A stretch of 64,000 bases of DNA from positions 17,928,886 to 17,992,885 of the forward strand of contig CM055092.1 of the NCBI GenBank assembly GCA_029204225.1. The letters are read 5' to 3'. The notes under the pieces are model-generated. The model had not been told where the DNA came from. It searched no databases and saw nothing but the letters and a program-made list of their open reading frames with translations. Within the stretch, counting starts at the first letter, position 1, and every line of letters begins with the position of its first letter. Positions 47,104-58,173 of this stretch are shown here, in pieces. The position numbers and the translations under genes are program-made. Origin of the DNA: Diphasiastrum complanatum. Its lineage: Eukaryota; Streptophyta; Lycopodiopsida; Lycopodiales; Lycopodiaceae.

Positions 47104-47367
47104 ACTTAGAATTTGCTTTGAACAGGAACACAGATCATGCTACACAATAACACAGATAGAAAACACTCTCCACAGCAAGCTCACATAGCAACTGTATTTC
47201 TCAAAATGAAATTACACTGTATATAGTTGTTCACTCAGGCAACCCATGCATGATCCAGGTTGCCATTGGCGGGACACGTGTCCCATCGACTTGCCTCGTG
47301 GCGAGGCCAACTGATCCTTATCAATTAATAGGACCCATAGTATAATGATTCTACTTTAATTCTAACT
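47104..47367 (-). mobile_element. 5' LTR of element M
   Basis: 264 bases, the partner of 34701-34974, followed on its outer side by the CCAAG target repeat. In both copies the ends lack the usual TG...CA. Confidence 0.85.
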
Positions 47368-47372
47368 CCAAG

Positions 47373-47968
47373 AACATCAAGAACTAGAATGTTGGAGGAT
47401 TTGCAAGATTTACACCACATTTCTAGCCTATTTAGTTTACTTGAATGCTGATTTGTACATTAATCCACAAACAAGAAAAGGAGACTAATCCACTCTAGGA
47501 AAGAAGCAAATCTAATCCACAACCACACACAATGAATGGAAGGACATGATCATAGGGGCATCACTCAAGAAAACCATCATGATCAAGGAGCTCAATGGAT
47601 GCATCTAACTTGTGGAGGCTCTTCTCATTTCAGCATGGAATCGATATAATACACAAAAAGGGAGTCTCTTAAATAAGCAAGAGAGCTCCTTAGGTGGCAT
47701 CCTAGTGGAATTTTCACATTTCACAAATTACAAGTGGAATAATGCTCTCCACTAGAGGTCACCATCAAAAGGTGGCTTACTCTACTTTCTTTAAGAGAGA
47801 TCTACTTGCATTTATTACATTTGCCTAGAAATACTAGTTCCTACATGGTCATTCCATCTTCCGGAATTCACCATGAGGCTTACACAGTTTCTACTTGACA
47901 ATACTGACTAGTATTCCTCGGCTCTCAGTCTTTGTCATCTCGTCTTCTTAGAGACCTCCTCGATCTAA
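47373..47968. other. No gene seen
   Basis: Non-coding sequence between the target site of M and the next frame; nothing recognisable. Confidence 0.45.
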
Positions 47969-48469
47969 GGTGAGAGGTGCTCTTGGGTATCTTTGGTCGA
48001 GTATCTTGGGGATACAGTAGAACTCTTACCTCGTCATTATTGTGGATGGAAAGGAGATGCACCATTATCAAAATTCATACCCAGTAGAGAGGTTGCAATG
48101 GACAAATTTGTTGTAATACGACCTCCAGATGAAGATGTTGCAGCAAGAGCTCCATTTTGTATGGCAAAGGTTGTCGGAGTAGGGACCGATGCTGATGGTA
48201 TGGTCACTTCACTCAAAGCATTATGGTATGAACCTAAATCCACTAGGAGACGTGGAAACAATCCAATCAACAACAAAGAATTATATGAAGACTATCTTTC
48301 AAATATTGATGCTGTGATTTATGCATGGAAAACCAAGGCAAAAAAGATGGTAAAGAAACATGGATATGATGTTGTAAGATCAATATCTATTCCAGAAATC
48401 TCTCGAGCACACATCGAGTATTTGTACAAATTGGTTGATGCATGTGCAGCTGATGTTGATGAGTACTAG
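47969..48469 (+). CDS. Unassigned 160-residue exon or gene end
   Basis: An open stretch runs from just after a TAA at 47966 to TAG at 48467-48469, without lesions. The first in-frame AUG is around 48090, so it is either a short protein or, more likely, a terminal exon whose acceptor lies in 47969-48000. Notable segments are ELLPRHYCGWKGDAPLSKF, DKFVVIRPPDEDVAARAPFC, AKVVGVGTDADGMVTSLKAL, WYEP and a basic KTKAKKMVKK helix. The layout 'FV.(I/V)RP ... PF..AKV..V ... WYEP' recalls small BAH- or chromo-like modules at the ends of eukaryotic transposon proteins, but I cannot assign it. Being uninterrupted in this landscape is itself notable. Confidence 0.5.
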   Translation, partial: GERCSWVSLVEYLGDTVELLPRHYCGWKGDAPLSKFIPSREVAMDKFVVIRPPDEDVAARAPFCMAKVVGVGTDADGMVTSLKALWYEPKSTRRRGNNPINNKELYEDYLSNIDAVIYAWKTKAKKMVKKHGYDVVRSISIPEISRAHIEYLYKLVDACAADVDEY

Positions 48470-49441
<972 letters not shown>

Positions 49442-49587
49442 TGGGCTAAATCTTAAAAAAAGTTTTGCCAAAGTCCAAAATTAATTGATACAATATTAGT
49501 TTAGTTTAGTTGTAGTAATTTAGTGTAATTTTTCATATAGTTTTCAATATTTTTTACATGGTTAGTTATTGTACCATTGGTATTGAT

Positions 49588-50932
49588 GGCCAGTGGAAGT
49601 GGTGGACGATGCAGTCGGCGTGACCAGTTGTCTAGTTCTTCCATAGGGGGGCACTTATGAGGGTGCGCCCCCCTCTAGCAGCGGCGGTAGCTCCGACGGA
49701 GGCCGTGGAGGTGAGGGTGCGCTCCCCTCTAGCGGCGGCCGTAGCTCCGACGATGGCCGTGGAGGTGTCACCTCTGGCAGTGACCAAGAGGAGGCACTTC
49801 ATCTCATGAGAGGCTTGCACCCTTCTGCTCGTCGGTCTGCCATCTACAAGCAGTCGATGTGTGAGAACGCGGCGACTGGGTCGCCTATCCCTACTGGCGA
49901 GTCTAGCAAACGCCCATATGAGATTCATGTTGATGGATCTTTGAATATGGACGACAATAATGGATATTTGGTCATGAGACGAGTTCATGAACTGATCAAA
50001 TTATACATTAGCAATTCTCTCCAGGATTGGCACGTATAGCCACGTGACGAGAAGGATCGTATCATAGAGGCATTGCAAAAAGAATTTCCATGTGACCATC
50101 CATTTAGTAATACATGGATGGAGGGAAAGCTTGGTGAGCACATGCATCACTATCGTGACAAGCTCCGCCAACAATCTCGAAGGCCAGGTAAACCAGGCAA
50201 GCCAACCTCATGTAGCAAAAGTACATGGACTTCCATCACGAGTGATTTAGGAAAACTCCCCATAAATATGACAAGCACAAAGAAGCAGCAAGAGTAAGAT
50301 TGAGCATGAATAGTATCAGTCATCTTGGCTCCGAGGAGAAACAACATTTTAATATTATTTTGTGAGTAATTTTTAAACCTAAATTGCATTTCTAAGTTTT
50401 ATTCATAGCTTAAGTCAACTAAGTTATATTCATAGCTCAATTGCTAACAAGTTTTTTTGACGTGTCTACAGAATGTGATCTATGGCAGACTTTCAAGTGA
50501 TGAAGAATATAAACTCTGCTACGATCGTAATTTTGAGAACATGCGCAATGAATTGAAAAGTAGAGGCATCTTTCCAATAGATCAGGTAAAACCTAACTTA
50601 TTTTCTGATAGTTGAAACTACTCTTTGGTTTAAATAGGATTGCATCGCATTCAACTTTCACAAAATACGTATGTATCTCATGTTTAGCTAAAATAGGGTT
50701 TTGCATTGCATTCAAATTTTTAAAAGTACCTGCGATTGTGTGTGCAGATTGATGAAGCGCAAGAGGAGCAGATTGATCAAGAACTTGCGTAGGATAACCA
50801 AGCCGAGGGGACAGCAGCGGGAATTGGCACTGGCACCGGCGGGGGTGATGACGATGACAAAAAAGAAGGCATTCGTAGAGGCAATGTCTTCTTCTCAGTT
50901 GAAAACTGAAGCCACACATGTAAAATTGTAAA
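49588..50932 (+). pseudogene. Transposase_24 / En-Spm-like pseudogene with introns
   Basis: The first AUG is near 49588 (SGSGGRCSRRDQL). A one-base shift in a G6 run near 49645 leads into a frame with a duplicated Gly/Ser/Arg segment (SSGGSSDGGRGG then SSGGRSSDDGRGG), followed by RRVHELIKLYISNSLQDWHV. An in-frame TAG at 50037 sits where TGG is expected. Then come PRDEKDRIIEALQKEF and HMHHYRDKLRQQ. An exon at 50472-50585 (VIYGRLSSDEEYKLCYDRNF ... GIFPIDQ) is flanked by CTACAG and GTAAAA. The last exon begins after TGTGCAG at 50748 (IDEAQEEQIDQELA), with a TAG at 50790. The pattern resembles the Transposase_24 (Ptta/En/Spm) accessory protein of plant CACTA elements; the family call is an inference, supported by the CACTA-type terminus downstream. 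Confidence 0.5.
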
Positions 50933-51099
50933 TATTTTTTTGTAAATCGAATACATATTCATACACAATGCGATTTAAAATATGTAGCACAAAAAGCGTG
51001 AGCAATTTTGATTAATGCTAGTGCTCACCTTTCACAAATAGCAATAGAATCCCCTCATATAGAGGGAGGTCGCCCATTATGTAATTTCCAAACAAAAAA

Positions 51100-51788
51100 C
51101 TGGGGACTCACGAGTGCAAATGAGCACCAAAAATAATTTTAAGACCCAAACAAACGTCGTTGGGCAACGTTCCATTAAACTCTAAATTTTTTAAAACAAA
51201 CAAGTGTCGCTGAGCGACGTTACCTTCAAAATCCCTTTGCGGCGGTTACACTAGCGTCGCACAAACATCACAAAGGGTGGCCCTGTATCCATCGCTCAGG
51301 CAACATACAAGCGTCTCCCTACGACGCTGTATATCCTGCTTAGAAAAGGACCCGAGAGTGCTAGCGACATTTTGGCAATAGTTATAAACGTTGCTATGTG
51401 ACGATCAGTTATATTTTCAAAATTTGTGTTCAAAGTTGATTGGACCTTATTGCGACACTTCATTGTCGCTCCACCGTTGCAACACGATAGTCTTAAATAA
51501 TTTGAATTGGCTCTCATACGACAACGTTTACGAATAAGTAACGCGCAGCGATGGAATTAATGACGTGCAACAACGAACAAATTGTCGCCGCAAGATGTTT
51601 AATCATCGCAAAACTGTCGATAATTTTGTTGTTTTCATCATTGATATGTCACTATAAATGTCCCCGGGCGACGGTCCAGTAGCAACACTTAAAAAAGATG
51701 ATAACGACATTTATAGGGACATTTATACAAATCGTATATGTTGTTAAAATAGCCATAAATGTCGCAATGTGTGATTGGTGTGGTAGTG
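51100..51788 (+). mobile_element. 3' end of a CACTA-type DNA transposon
   Basis: The sequence ends GGTGTGGTAGTG at 51788, i.e. CACTACCACACC read inward from the end, as in CACTA elements. The 600 bases before it hold many GTCGC/GCGAC/AACG subterminal motifs in both orientations, for example TGTCGCTGAGCGACGTT at 51205 and GTCGTTGGGCAACGTT at 51157. The 5' terminus (CACTACCAC...) was not found upstream, and a 3-bp target duplication cannot be checked without it. Confidence 0.6.
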
Positions 51789-53499
51789 TAGCCAGCACAT
51801 TGACTCCTCTTTAGATCCTTCATCTTATAATCATGCTGGAAGGGCTTGGGAGAAAGGGCTTGGACCTATGTAAATTGGTTCACCTTTTTTTTGTTTTAAG
51901 AAAGGAGGGCTATATGATGCAAGAATGTTTGAGTGATAAAAATTTAATTGGATTTTGACAAGCGGAGGTCGAAATTTTTTTGTTTGGACTGAGCATAGGA
52001 GAAGGCAGAAATCTACGGCTTCTCGTATGTCATGCTTAATGTTATCTTTGTAAGCTAGAGTAATTATGTAGATTCTACAATAAAATGCTGATTTTTTTGC
52101 ACCAGATTTCCAAGATATATCAAACAAAGATGGGCTAGCAGCAAGCAACTAGTTTGACAGGCGACCATGCCCAAAGTAAGTCCTTATGTTACTATTGAGC
52201 TATTTTACTAAGGGGATCTGCTTACTAATATATCTGAACAATGTTACATAATAGTATTCAAACTTTGTTGGTTTCTAAGCAAACCTTTATTGTTATTCAG
52301 ACAAGCTTATGTGAACTGTCACTATCTACTGTTATTAACCTTTATCATCTGGTGTCACCAAATTTTAACCAGTATTGTGCATGTTTTTTCACTCTTTTAT
52401 CTACAACATGGAATCTATTTCTCGTGTATAAACTGAAAGGCCCGAGTTGCACTTACTAACAAACTTTACTGAACACAAGAGGTGATTTTTCAATTTACAG
52501 GACTGATTTTCCTACCAAGTGGAATGGGCTGATGTGAAGATAATTTTATTACATTTCCTTTTCGTCTGATTGTGGAGGTCAGTACGCAATGTAAAATTTT
52601 AATTTTTGTTCCTTGTTGTGTGCATGGCAGTAGTGACAGTGAGTCAATGGTTTCCAGCTTGAGTGACATTGATGACAATGGTAACTTACAACTTGTAGTA
52701 ACTACTTCTAATGATTCATTAGAAGACAACAATATTAGCAGCAGCAGCAGCAGTGAGGATGATGATGATGCTGATGATAGTAATGATACTGGATTTGGTA
52801 ATCATGGAATGTGGGCCTGACGTGTCCCTACTTAGCACTTGCATAGAACAATAACTTTTAAAACACCTAACATTCACACTTCCCACATACAATTTCTTGT
52901 ACTACCATGAGTTTTCCCATCTTTTGTTAATAAAAATAGACAATTTCTTTTTTTATCACATTTACATCTATTGTAACATGTAGAAATAAATAAAGTACCA
53001 ACTTAAGACAGGGCCAAGTGGCTTGTCACACTCCCTTGTTATAATTTCAATTATTACCATACACACGCATGAATGGTAACACACATTTTATCACCATTTT
53101 GTTATGAAAATGTTGTATACAAATTAGTATTGACATGTTGCATTCACATTCGAATACATGTCTTCATATCATGAGTGTAACTTTTTTGAAGTGCAAGTTT
53201 TTAATGTCATTTTGCCGTGAACATATGAGTGCTATAAAATACGATTACACACATGTTTCTCAGTTATGTTCAAATTTATCACAATATGGATATTGTACGA
53301 TTCATAGACAACTATGTACTGAAAGAATTTATAAGAAGATTTCCAAACACCCGTGATGTACTCATCGCATTACTATACGTTACAAATTTTGAAATATCAA
53401 CCAATGAATTATAACAGAACATCATACAACGATATCGCAAAGCACTAGACACATCAAATTCAAATGCACTGGTTGTAAACACATTATCTTTGTATGCAA
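51789..53499. other. Mostly non-coding interval
   Basis: Apart from the possible acidic exon at 52626-52820, I see no supported gene. The sequence is AT-rich with ordinary complexity. Confidence 0.4.
52626..52820 (+). CDS. Possible acidic terminal exon, unassigned
   Basis: After a plausible acceptor (GTGTGCATGGCAG, ending near 52630), an open frame encodes SDSESMVSSLSDIDDNGN, a poly-Ser run and a poly-Asp run (EDDDDADDSND), ending GNHGMWA and TGA at 52818. Such Ser/Asp tails are common in nuclear proteins. The serine stretch is coded by AGC repeats, so part of it is a trinucleotide repeat. No domain is visible and support is weak. Confidence 0.25.
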   Translation, partial: GSSDSESMVSSLSDIDDNGNLQLVVTTSNDSLEDNNISSSSSSEDDDDADDSNDTGFGNHGMWA

Positions 53500-53628
53500 C
53501 TTACCAAACACAGTACATAAATATAAAAAATCATGAAGAATATTTGAATTTTGTTCAGCAACTTACCAAACATAGTACATAAATATAAAAAATCATGGAG
53601 AATATTTGAATTTTGTTCAGCAACGTAC
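53500..53628 (+). repeat. 62-bp tandem duplication
   Basis: Two near-identical units starting CAACTTACCAAACA(C/T)AGTAC lie side by side and differ at only two or three positions. Confidence 0.88.
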
Positions 53629-53671
53629 TTCAACTAACACACGATCCATTTTGCTTGATTTGGATATGTAC

Positions 53672-54107
53672 AATGCATGAAAAGACTAGGTGGCACAATT
53701 AGACATAGTGAGGTGGCTTGAATAAGTCTAGATAGCTTGAGAGGTGGACTCATAACTCCAATTCAACTCAAAGTAGGAGGAGAGTCCATGGATCTATATA
53801 TATGTGTGATGTACTCTCATTGAGAAATTGATGAAATTTGTGTGTAATGCAAATTCGGAGACAAGCTCTTTGTGCCCTCTCTCTCTACTCGAGTTTTGTA
53901 CTTTCATATTCTCTCTCTAGTCGAGTTGAGGCATTTATTGTGCTTAGTTTCATGTTTTGTTGACAGATCTTGCTTGTAACACAATAATATTTCTTGTATG
54001 ATTAGCTTTCCTATTGTCAATCAATGCTAGTCTGATTTTTATGGTATTATTGGGCTTAGGAGATCAAAAGTACATGTGTAGGGCGTCCCACACGTGTGAA
54101 TTCAACA
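53672..54107 (+). mobile_element. 5' LTR of copia element S (5'-truncated)
   Basis: It matches the reverse complement of 60160-60330 from AATGCATGAAAAG onward, so about the first 175 LTR bases (seen at 60330-60505) are missing here. The LTR ends ...AATTCAACA directly before the primer site. A palindromic box CCACACGTGTGAATTC lies at its end. Confidence 0.82.
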
Positions 54108-54120
54108 TGGTATCAGAGCC
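54108..54120 (+). promoter_or_regulatory. tRNA primer-binding site of element S
   Basis: TGGTATCAGAGCC directly follows the LTR end CA. It is the canonical plant copia primer site for initiator-Met tRNA. Confidence 0.92.
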
Positions 54121-54864
54121 TACCTAAGATTTACAAGCAAATCTAATCAAAAAGTTTGCAGATTTGATTAGATTTCAAGCTAGAAATTGTTTAGATTCTA
54201 CTTTCTAGCTAGTTTGCAGTTTTCTGGTGATTTAGAGTTTCAAACCACTTTGAATGGTCCAGAGCAGGTACTGTATGGAATTTCAGGTGCTGGCACATAT
54301 AAAATCTGACCATTTTTAGTTTGGTGGTTCTCTCTCACCTCAGATCCAAATTTCATACAAATTAGCCCACTAGAAAGCTAGAAATGGTAGAATTTGATGC
54401 AATTTGAATCATGACAGTTGGATAAGCCAATCAGAAGCCATAAGCTTTTGAAGAGTCGTAGGTAGGTCGCCTAGACCTATGGCAAATCGTGAGTACATGT
54501 CATTTATTGCTTGAATGATCACAAAAATCATCTAGAAGTTGACCAATCTCATCTATATCTGATTTAGACAAAATTTATAGGTTCTAGGCAAATTGTTTCA
54601 TACAAATAGATTGTATTTGAGTCAATTTGACATTTTTTGGAGTATTTCACATGTGTGAAATTCAGAGAACCATAACTTTTGCCATACTTCATCTTTTTTG
54701 ATGATTCAAATCTTGTTTTAGAGAGATTGTCAAGCTAGTGAGATCTATCTCACAGTTTTTTTGCTTAGTCTTACATAGGATTTGGTTTTGTACCCTTGAT
54801 TGGTTCCTATAGTGAGAAGATAAGCAATTTTTTCATCCATCTTTTTTTATTTCCATCATTCTTT
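54121..54864 (+). other. Leader of element S
   Basis: About 745 bases of non-coding leader with a near-perfect palindrome TTTCACATGTGTGAAA at 54645-54660. Confidence 0.65.
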
Positions 54865-55869
54865 ATGACTTCAATGGGTGTCTTTCTATTAGAAGCAAGT
54901 GAAAGATTGTCAACCTCCAATTACTCAATTTGGAAGGTTAGGATGGAATCTATCTTAATACTACAAGATGTGATGGATATTGTACTTGGTATCGAAGAAG
55001 AACCACAAATTCCTCAAGAAATTCCAAAGTACAAAAAGAGAGCTAGGATGGCTCTGTATTATATGAAGATGAATGTCTCAAATGACATCTTAAGAGAAAT
55101 TGGTGCTTGTACTAATGCCAAAGATGCTTGGGATACTCTCAAGTCCATCTATGAGGCAAAGAATACATCTAGACTTCTAACACTAAGAAACCAAATTTTT
55201 CAAAGTGTACAGAGAAGTGATGAATGTGCTTCAGCTTATGTAATGAGAGTTAAAGACCTCCATAGAGAATTATCATGCATAGGAGACTCCATCAACCAAA
55301 TGAACTTGTTCAAGTCATACTTAATGGGTTAAAGGAGGAATATGACAAACTTGTTCAAAGTTATGCCATTAAGGATGAGCTACCAAGTGGAAGCACTCAA
55401 AAGTGTGCTCATTTCTGAAGAATCAAGACAAGAGTATAAACTCTTGAAAATGGAAAGACTGTCTCTCAACATTGATGGTAAAGCTCTCTTTACCAAAGAC
55501 AAGCACAAGACAAGAAGTAAGAATCAACACCAACCCTCTTCAAGCAAGAACAATCTTATTTCCAAGGAGAAAGGAGAAGAGGACGAGTCCTCTCAAGCTT
55601 CCACATCCAAGAAGGAGAAGAAAAACATCAAGTGTTTCTTTTGTGGCAAGAAGGGGCATTATGCCACCAATTGCTTCAAGAAGAAGAGTCAATTCAAGCA
55701 AGCCAACATTTCTAATGAAGAGAAGGAAGATGCTCATGCAAGTGATGGAGAGGGATCGCTTATGGTCTCGAGCTTTGCTTCATCACCTTTCAAGAAGGAT
55801 GGTTCGTGGTATATCGACAGTGGAGCTTCCTCACATATGTGTAGCTCCAAGTATATTTTTCATCCATGA
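54865..55869 (+). pseudogene. Element S gag and protease start
   Basis: The likely gag AUG is 54865 (MTSMGVFLLEASERLSTSNY). It continues SIWKVRMESILILQDVMD, PKYKKRARMALYYMKMNV, AWDTLKSIYEAKNTSRLL and VMRVKDLHRELSCIGDSINQ. A one-base loss near 55298 (an A lost in QNEL) shifts the frame, and TAA follows at 55330. After a second break near 55390 the frame resumes, with a Lys/Ser linker, the knuckle CFFCGKKGHYATNC (55633-55674) and the protease SWYIDSGASSHMCSS (about 55804-55848). A further base loss near 55855 precedes the solo-LTR insertion at 55911. Confidence 0.88.
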
Positions 55870-55910
55870 CACCTTATGAAGGAGCCAAGAAGTCCATCTA
55901 CATAGCAAAT

Positions 55911-56573
55911 TGCAAATTTCAGAGTTTATGGACTGAAATTGATCTACAAATGATCACAAAGAGGATTGGTAGCTTGGGATCTTGATCTATATCAAGACTA
56001 GCTTCCAAATCTAGCTTCTACTTGACAATCTTTGTGTTTCCAAGCAAGAACAATAAAAAAAGATGATCCACGGCTTCACACGTGTGAAGTACAACTATTG
56101 TACGGCCTGATAACAGAAAAATAGTTTACTTATCATTTACAAAGCATTCATCCACAAAGAAAGTGCTTAAGAGAGTCAAAACACAATGATAGCTTCACAA
56201 ACCAAGATTTCTCATCATTAGCTCAATAATGGATCCATCATGGATCAAGTACAAATTCACCATAATCTCTCTCTAAGCTACATCCAACACGTGTAGGACA
56301 GCTCATTGTACTTATCCATATCCACTTTGGATAAGATCTATCAAGTTCGCCACATCATCCATTGGCGGTTTGTGTTGACCTTCTAGATTCCTACAATCTA
56401 GGACCTAACTCCTATAATTTAGGAGATGTCATATTAGACTCAAATGAAAGCTAATCAAAATACATCCAAATATTAAAAGTGTCATTTCACACATGTGGAC
56501 AGGTCCTCACACGTGTGGATCCACATAGATGTCTAATATTCATCAAAAACCATGTGAAAATTGCTAAATTTCA
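55911..56573 (-). mobile_element. Solo LTR inserted in element S
   Basis: The coding sequence ..SIYIA-N at 55901-55910 resumes as DHGCAIESIG at 56582, so about 670 bases are inserted. On the minus strand the insert begins TGAAATTTAGC (56573) and ends GAAATTTGCA (55911). It has the same CACACGTGTG double-palindrome layout as the LTR of N (56485-56519) and another box at 56074. No body is present. Flanks CAAAT (55906-55910) and TAAAT (56577-56581) are a possible imperfect target duplication. Confidence 0.75.
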
Positions 56574-56581
56574 AAATAAAT

Positions 56582-58173
56582 GATCATGGGTGTGCTATTG
56601 AAAGCATAGGGACCATTCCCTTAAGGCTTTCATTATCAAAAGTTCTTTCTCTGTCTAAAGTACTTTTTGTTCCTAAGTTAACAAGAAATCTTATTAGTGT
56701 TGGGCAATTGTTTGATAGTGGACTAGATGTGAATTTCAATGTTGATACATGTACAATCAAGAAGCATGATGAGATCTTCGCATTGGGGTCTAGATATGGT
56801 GGAATCTACAAGCTTGATCCCAAAGAGTATGCTAACTCTTGTGATAGTGCTTTTGCTTCTCATATGTCTTTGGAGGAACTATGGCATAGAAGGTTGGGGC
56901 ATCCTAACTATAGCTCTATGGTGTCCATGGTCAAGAAAGCCAAAGCTATTGGCTTGCCTAATCTTATCTCCAAGAATTTCAAGCCATGTGAGGCTTGTGC
57001 CATATCTAAGTCTCATAAGAAGCCTTTTTCAAAGTCATATATCAAGAATACACATCTATTAGAGCTCATACATTTGGATGTGCAGTTCTCATCTTCAAAG
57101 AGCAAGGGTGGTGCTACTTGCTTTGTAACTTTCATTGATGATTTCACAAGATTTACTTGGTTATATCTTCTAGCTTCAAAGTCTATGGTATTTGACTATT
57201 TCCTAAAGTTCAAAGCTCTAGTTGAAAAGCAATTTTCATACAAAATCAAGATTCTTGGAAGTGATGGAAGTCGTGAGTACACTTCCAATAAATTTCATGA
57301 TTATTGTGAGCTTGAAGACATTAAAAGAGAGCTTTCTTGTGCATATACACCATCTCAAAATGGGGTGGCTGAAAGAAAGAATAGAACACTATGTGAATGT
57401 GCCAAAACCATCACAATTGAGGCATTCTTGCCAAAAGACTTTTGGGGTGAGGCTATAAATTGTTCAAACTATCTTTGCAATAGACTCCCTCATGTTGCAC
57501 TTGGAGGAAAGTCACCATATTAAGCACTATATTTGAAGAAACCTAAGGTTGAACACCTTAGACTATTTGGATGCATATGCTTTGTCCATATTCCCTTGGA
57601 AACGAGAAAGAAGGATGATCCTTGTGCAAGCAAAGGAGTAATAATTGGATATTCATCCAACAAGAAAGCCTATCGAATCTACATGCTCTCTACTTCTAAA
57701 GTAATTGATAGTAGAGATGTAGTTTTTCATGAAGAAGAAAAGTCCAATATTGGAGGGGCCGAGATCAAGCAACCTCAAAATCTATCACCTTTTGTTATTG
57801 AAGACAATCAACATATGTAGGAGTCGAGATTTGATGATGGAAGTCCTCGGATTTTCACTCCTAGAAGATTCATGAGGGAGAGATCCGAGCCTAAGAGGCT
57901 CACTCATGATAACAAAGGAAAACAAGTGGATCTTGATTCCACTTATGCTTATTTTGTTTCTCATGAGGAGCCCAAATATGTCCAAGAAGCCCTCAATACC
58001 AAGGAGTGCTATGAGGCCATGAAGATTGAATATGATGCCTTAATCACCAACCACACATGGGAGCTAGTGGATCCACCACCTAACATGCATATCATTGGAT
58101 GCAAGTGGGTGTTCAAGATCAAGTACAATCATGATGGCTCCATCAACAAGTACAAGGCAAGATTATGTGCTAA
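56582..58173 (+). pseudogene. Element S protease end, integrase and RT start, copy 1
   Basis: It continues the protease (LSLSKVLFVPKLTRNLISVG), the integrase zinc module (LWHRRLGHPN ... CEACAISKSHKK), then LIHLDVQF (catalytic Asp kept), [16 protein letters not shown] and NGVAERKNRTLCECAK. TAA at 57523 replaces Glu of SPYEALY. The linker and RT start (PRRFMRERSEPKRL, SHEEPKYVQEALNTKE, CKWVFKIKYNHDGSINKYKA) end at the duplication junction 58173/58174. TAG at 57818 replaces Glu in HMEES. Confidence 0.88.

Larger units (their letters stand above)
34701..47367 (-). mobile_element. Copia element M, full length but interrupted by N (with P)
   Basis: The minus-strand element is bounded by LTRs at 34701-34974 and 47104-47367 and flanked by the direct repeat CCAAG (34696-34700 and 47368-47372). 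Gag, protease, integrase, RT and the first part of RNase H lie in order from 45850 down to 42092. RNase H resumes at 35287 after a 6.8-kb insertion. With the insertion removed, the element would be about 5.9 kb, normal for plant copia. Confidence 0.85.

Noticed and set aside
54108-54120. tRNA gene fragment
   Set aside because: The match to initiator-Met tRNA is limited to the 3' end and lies directly after an LTR; it is a retrotransposon primer site.
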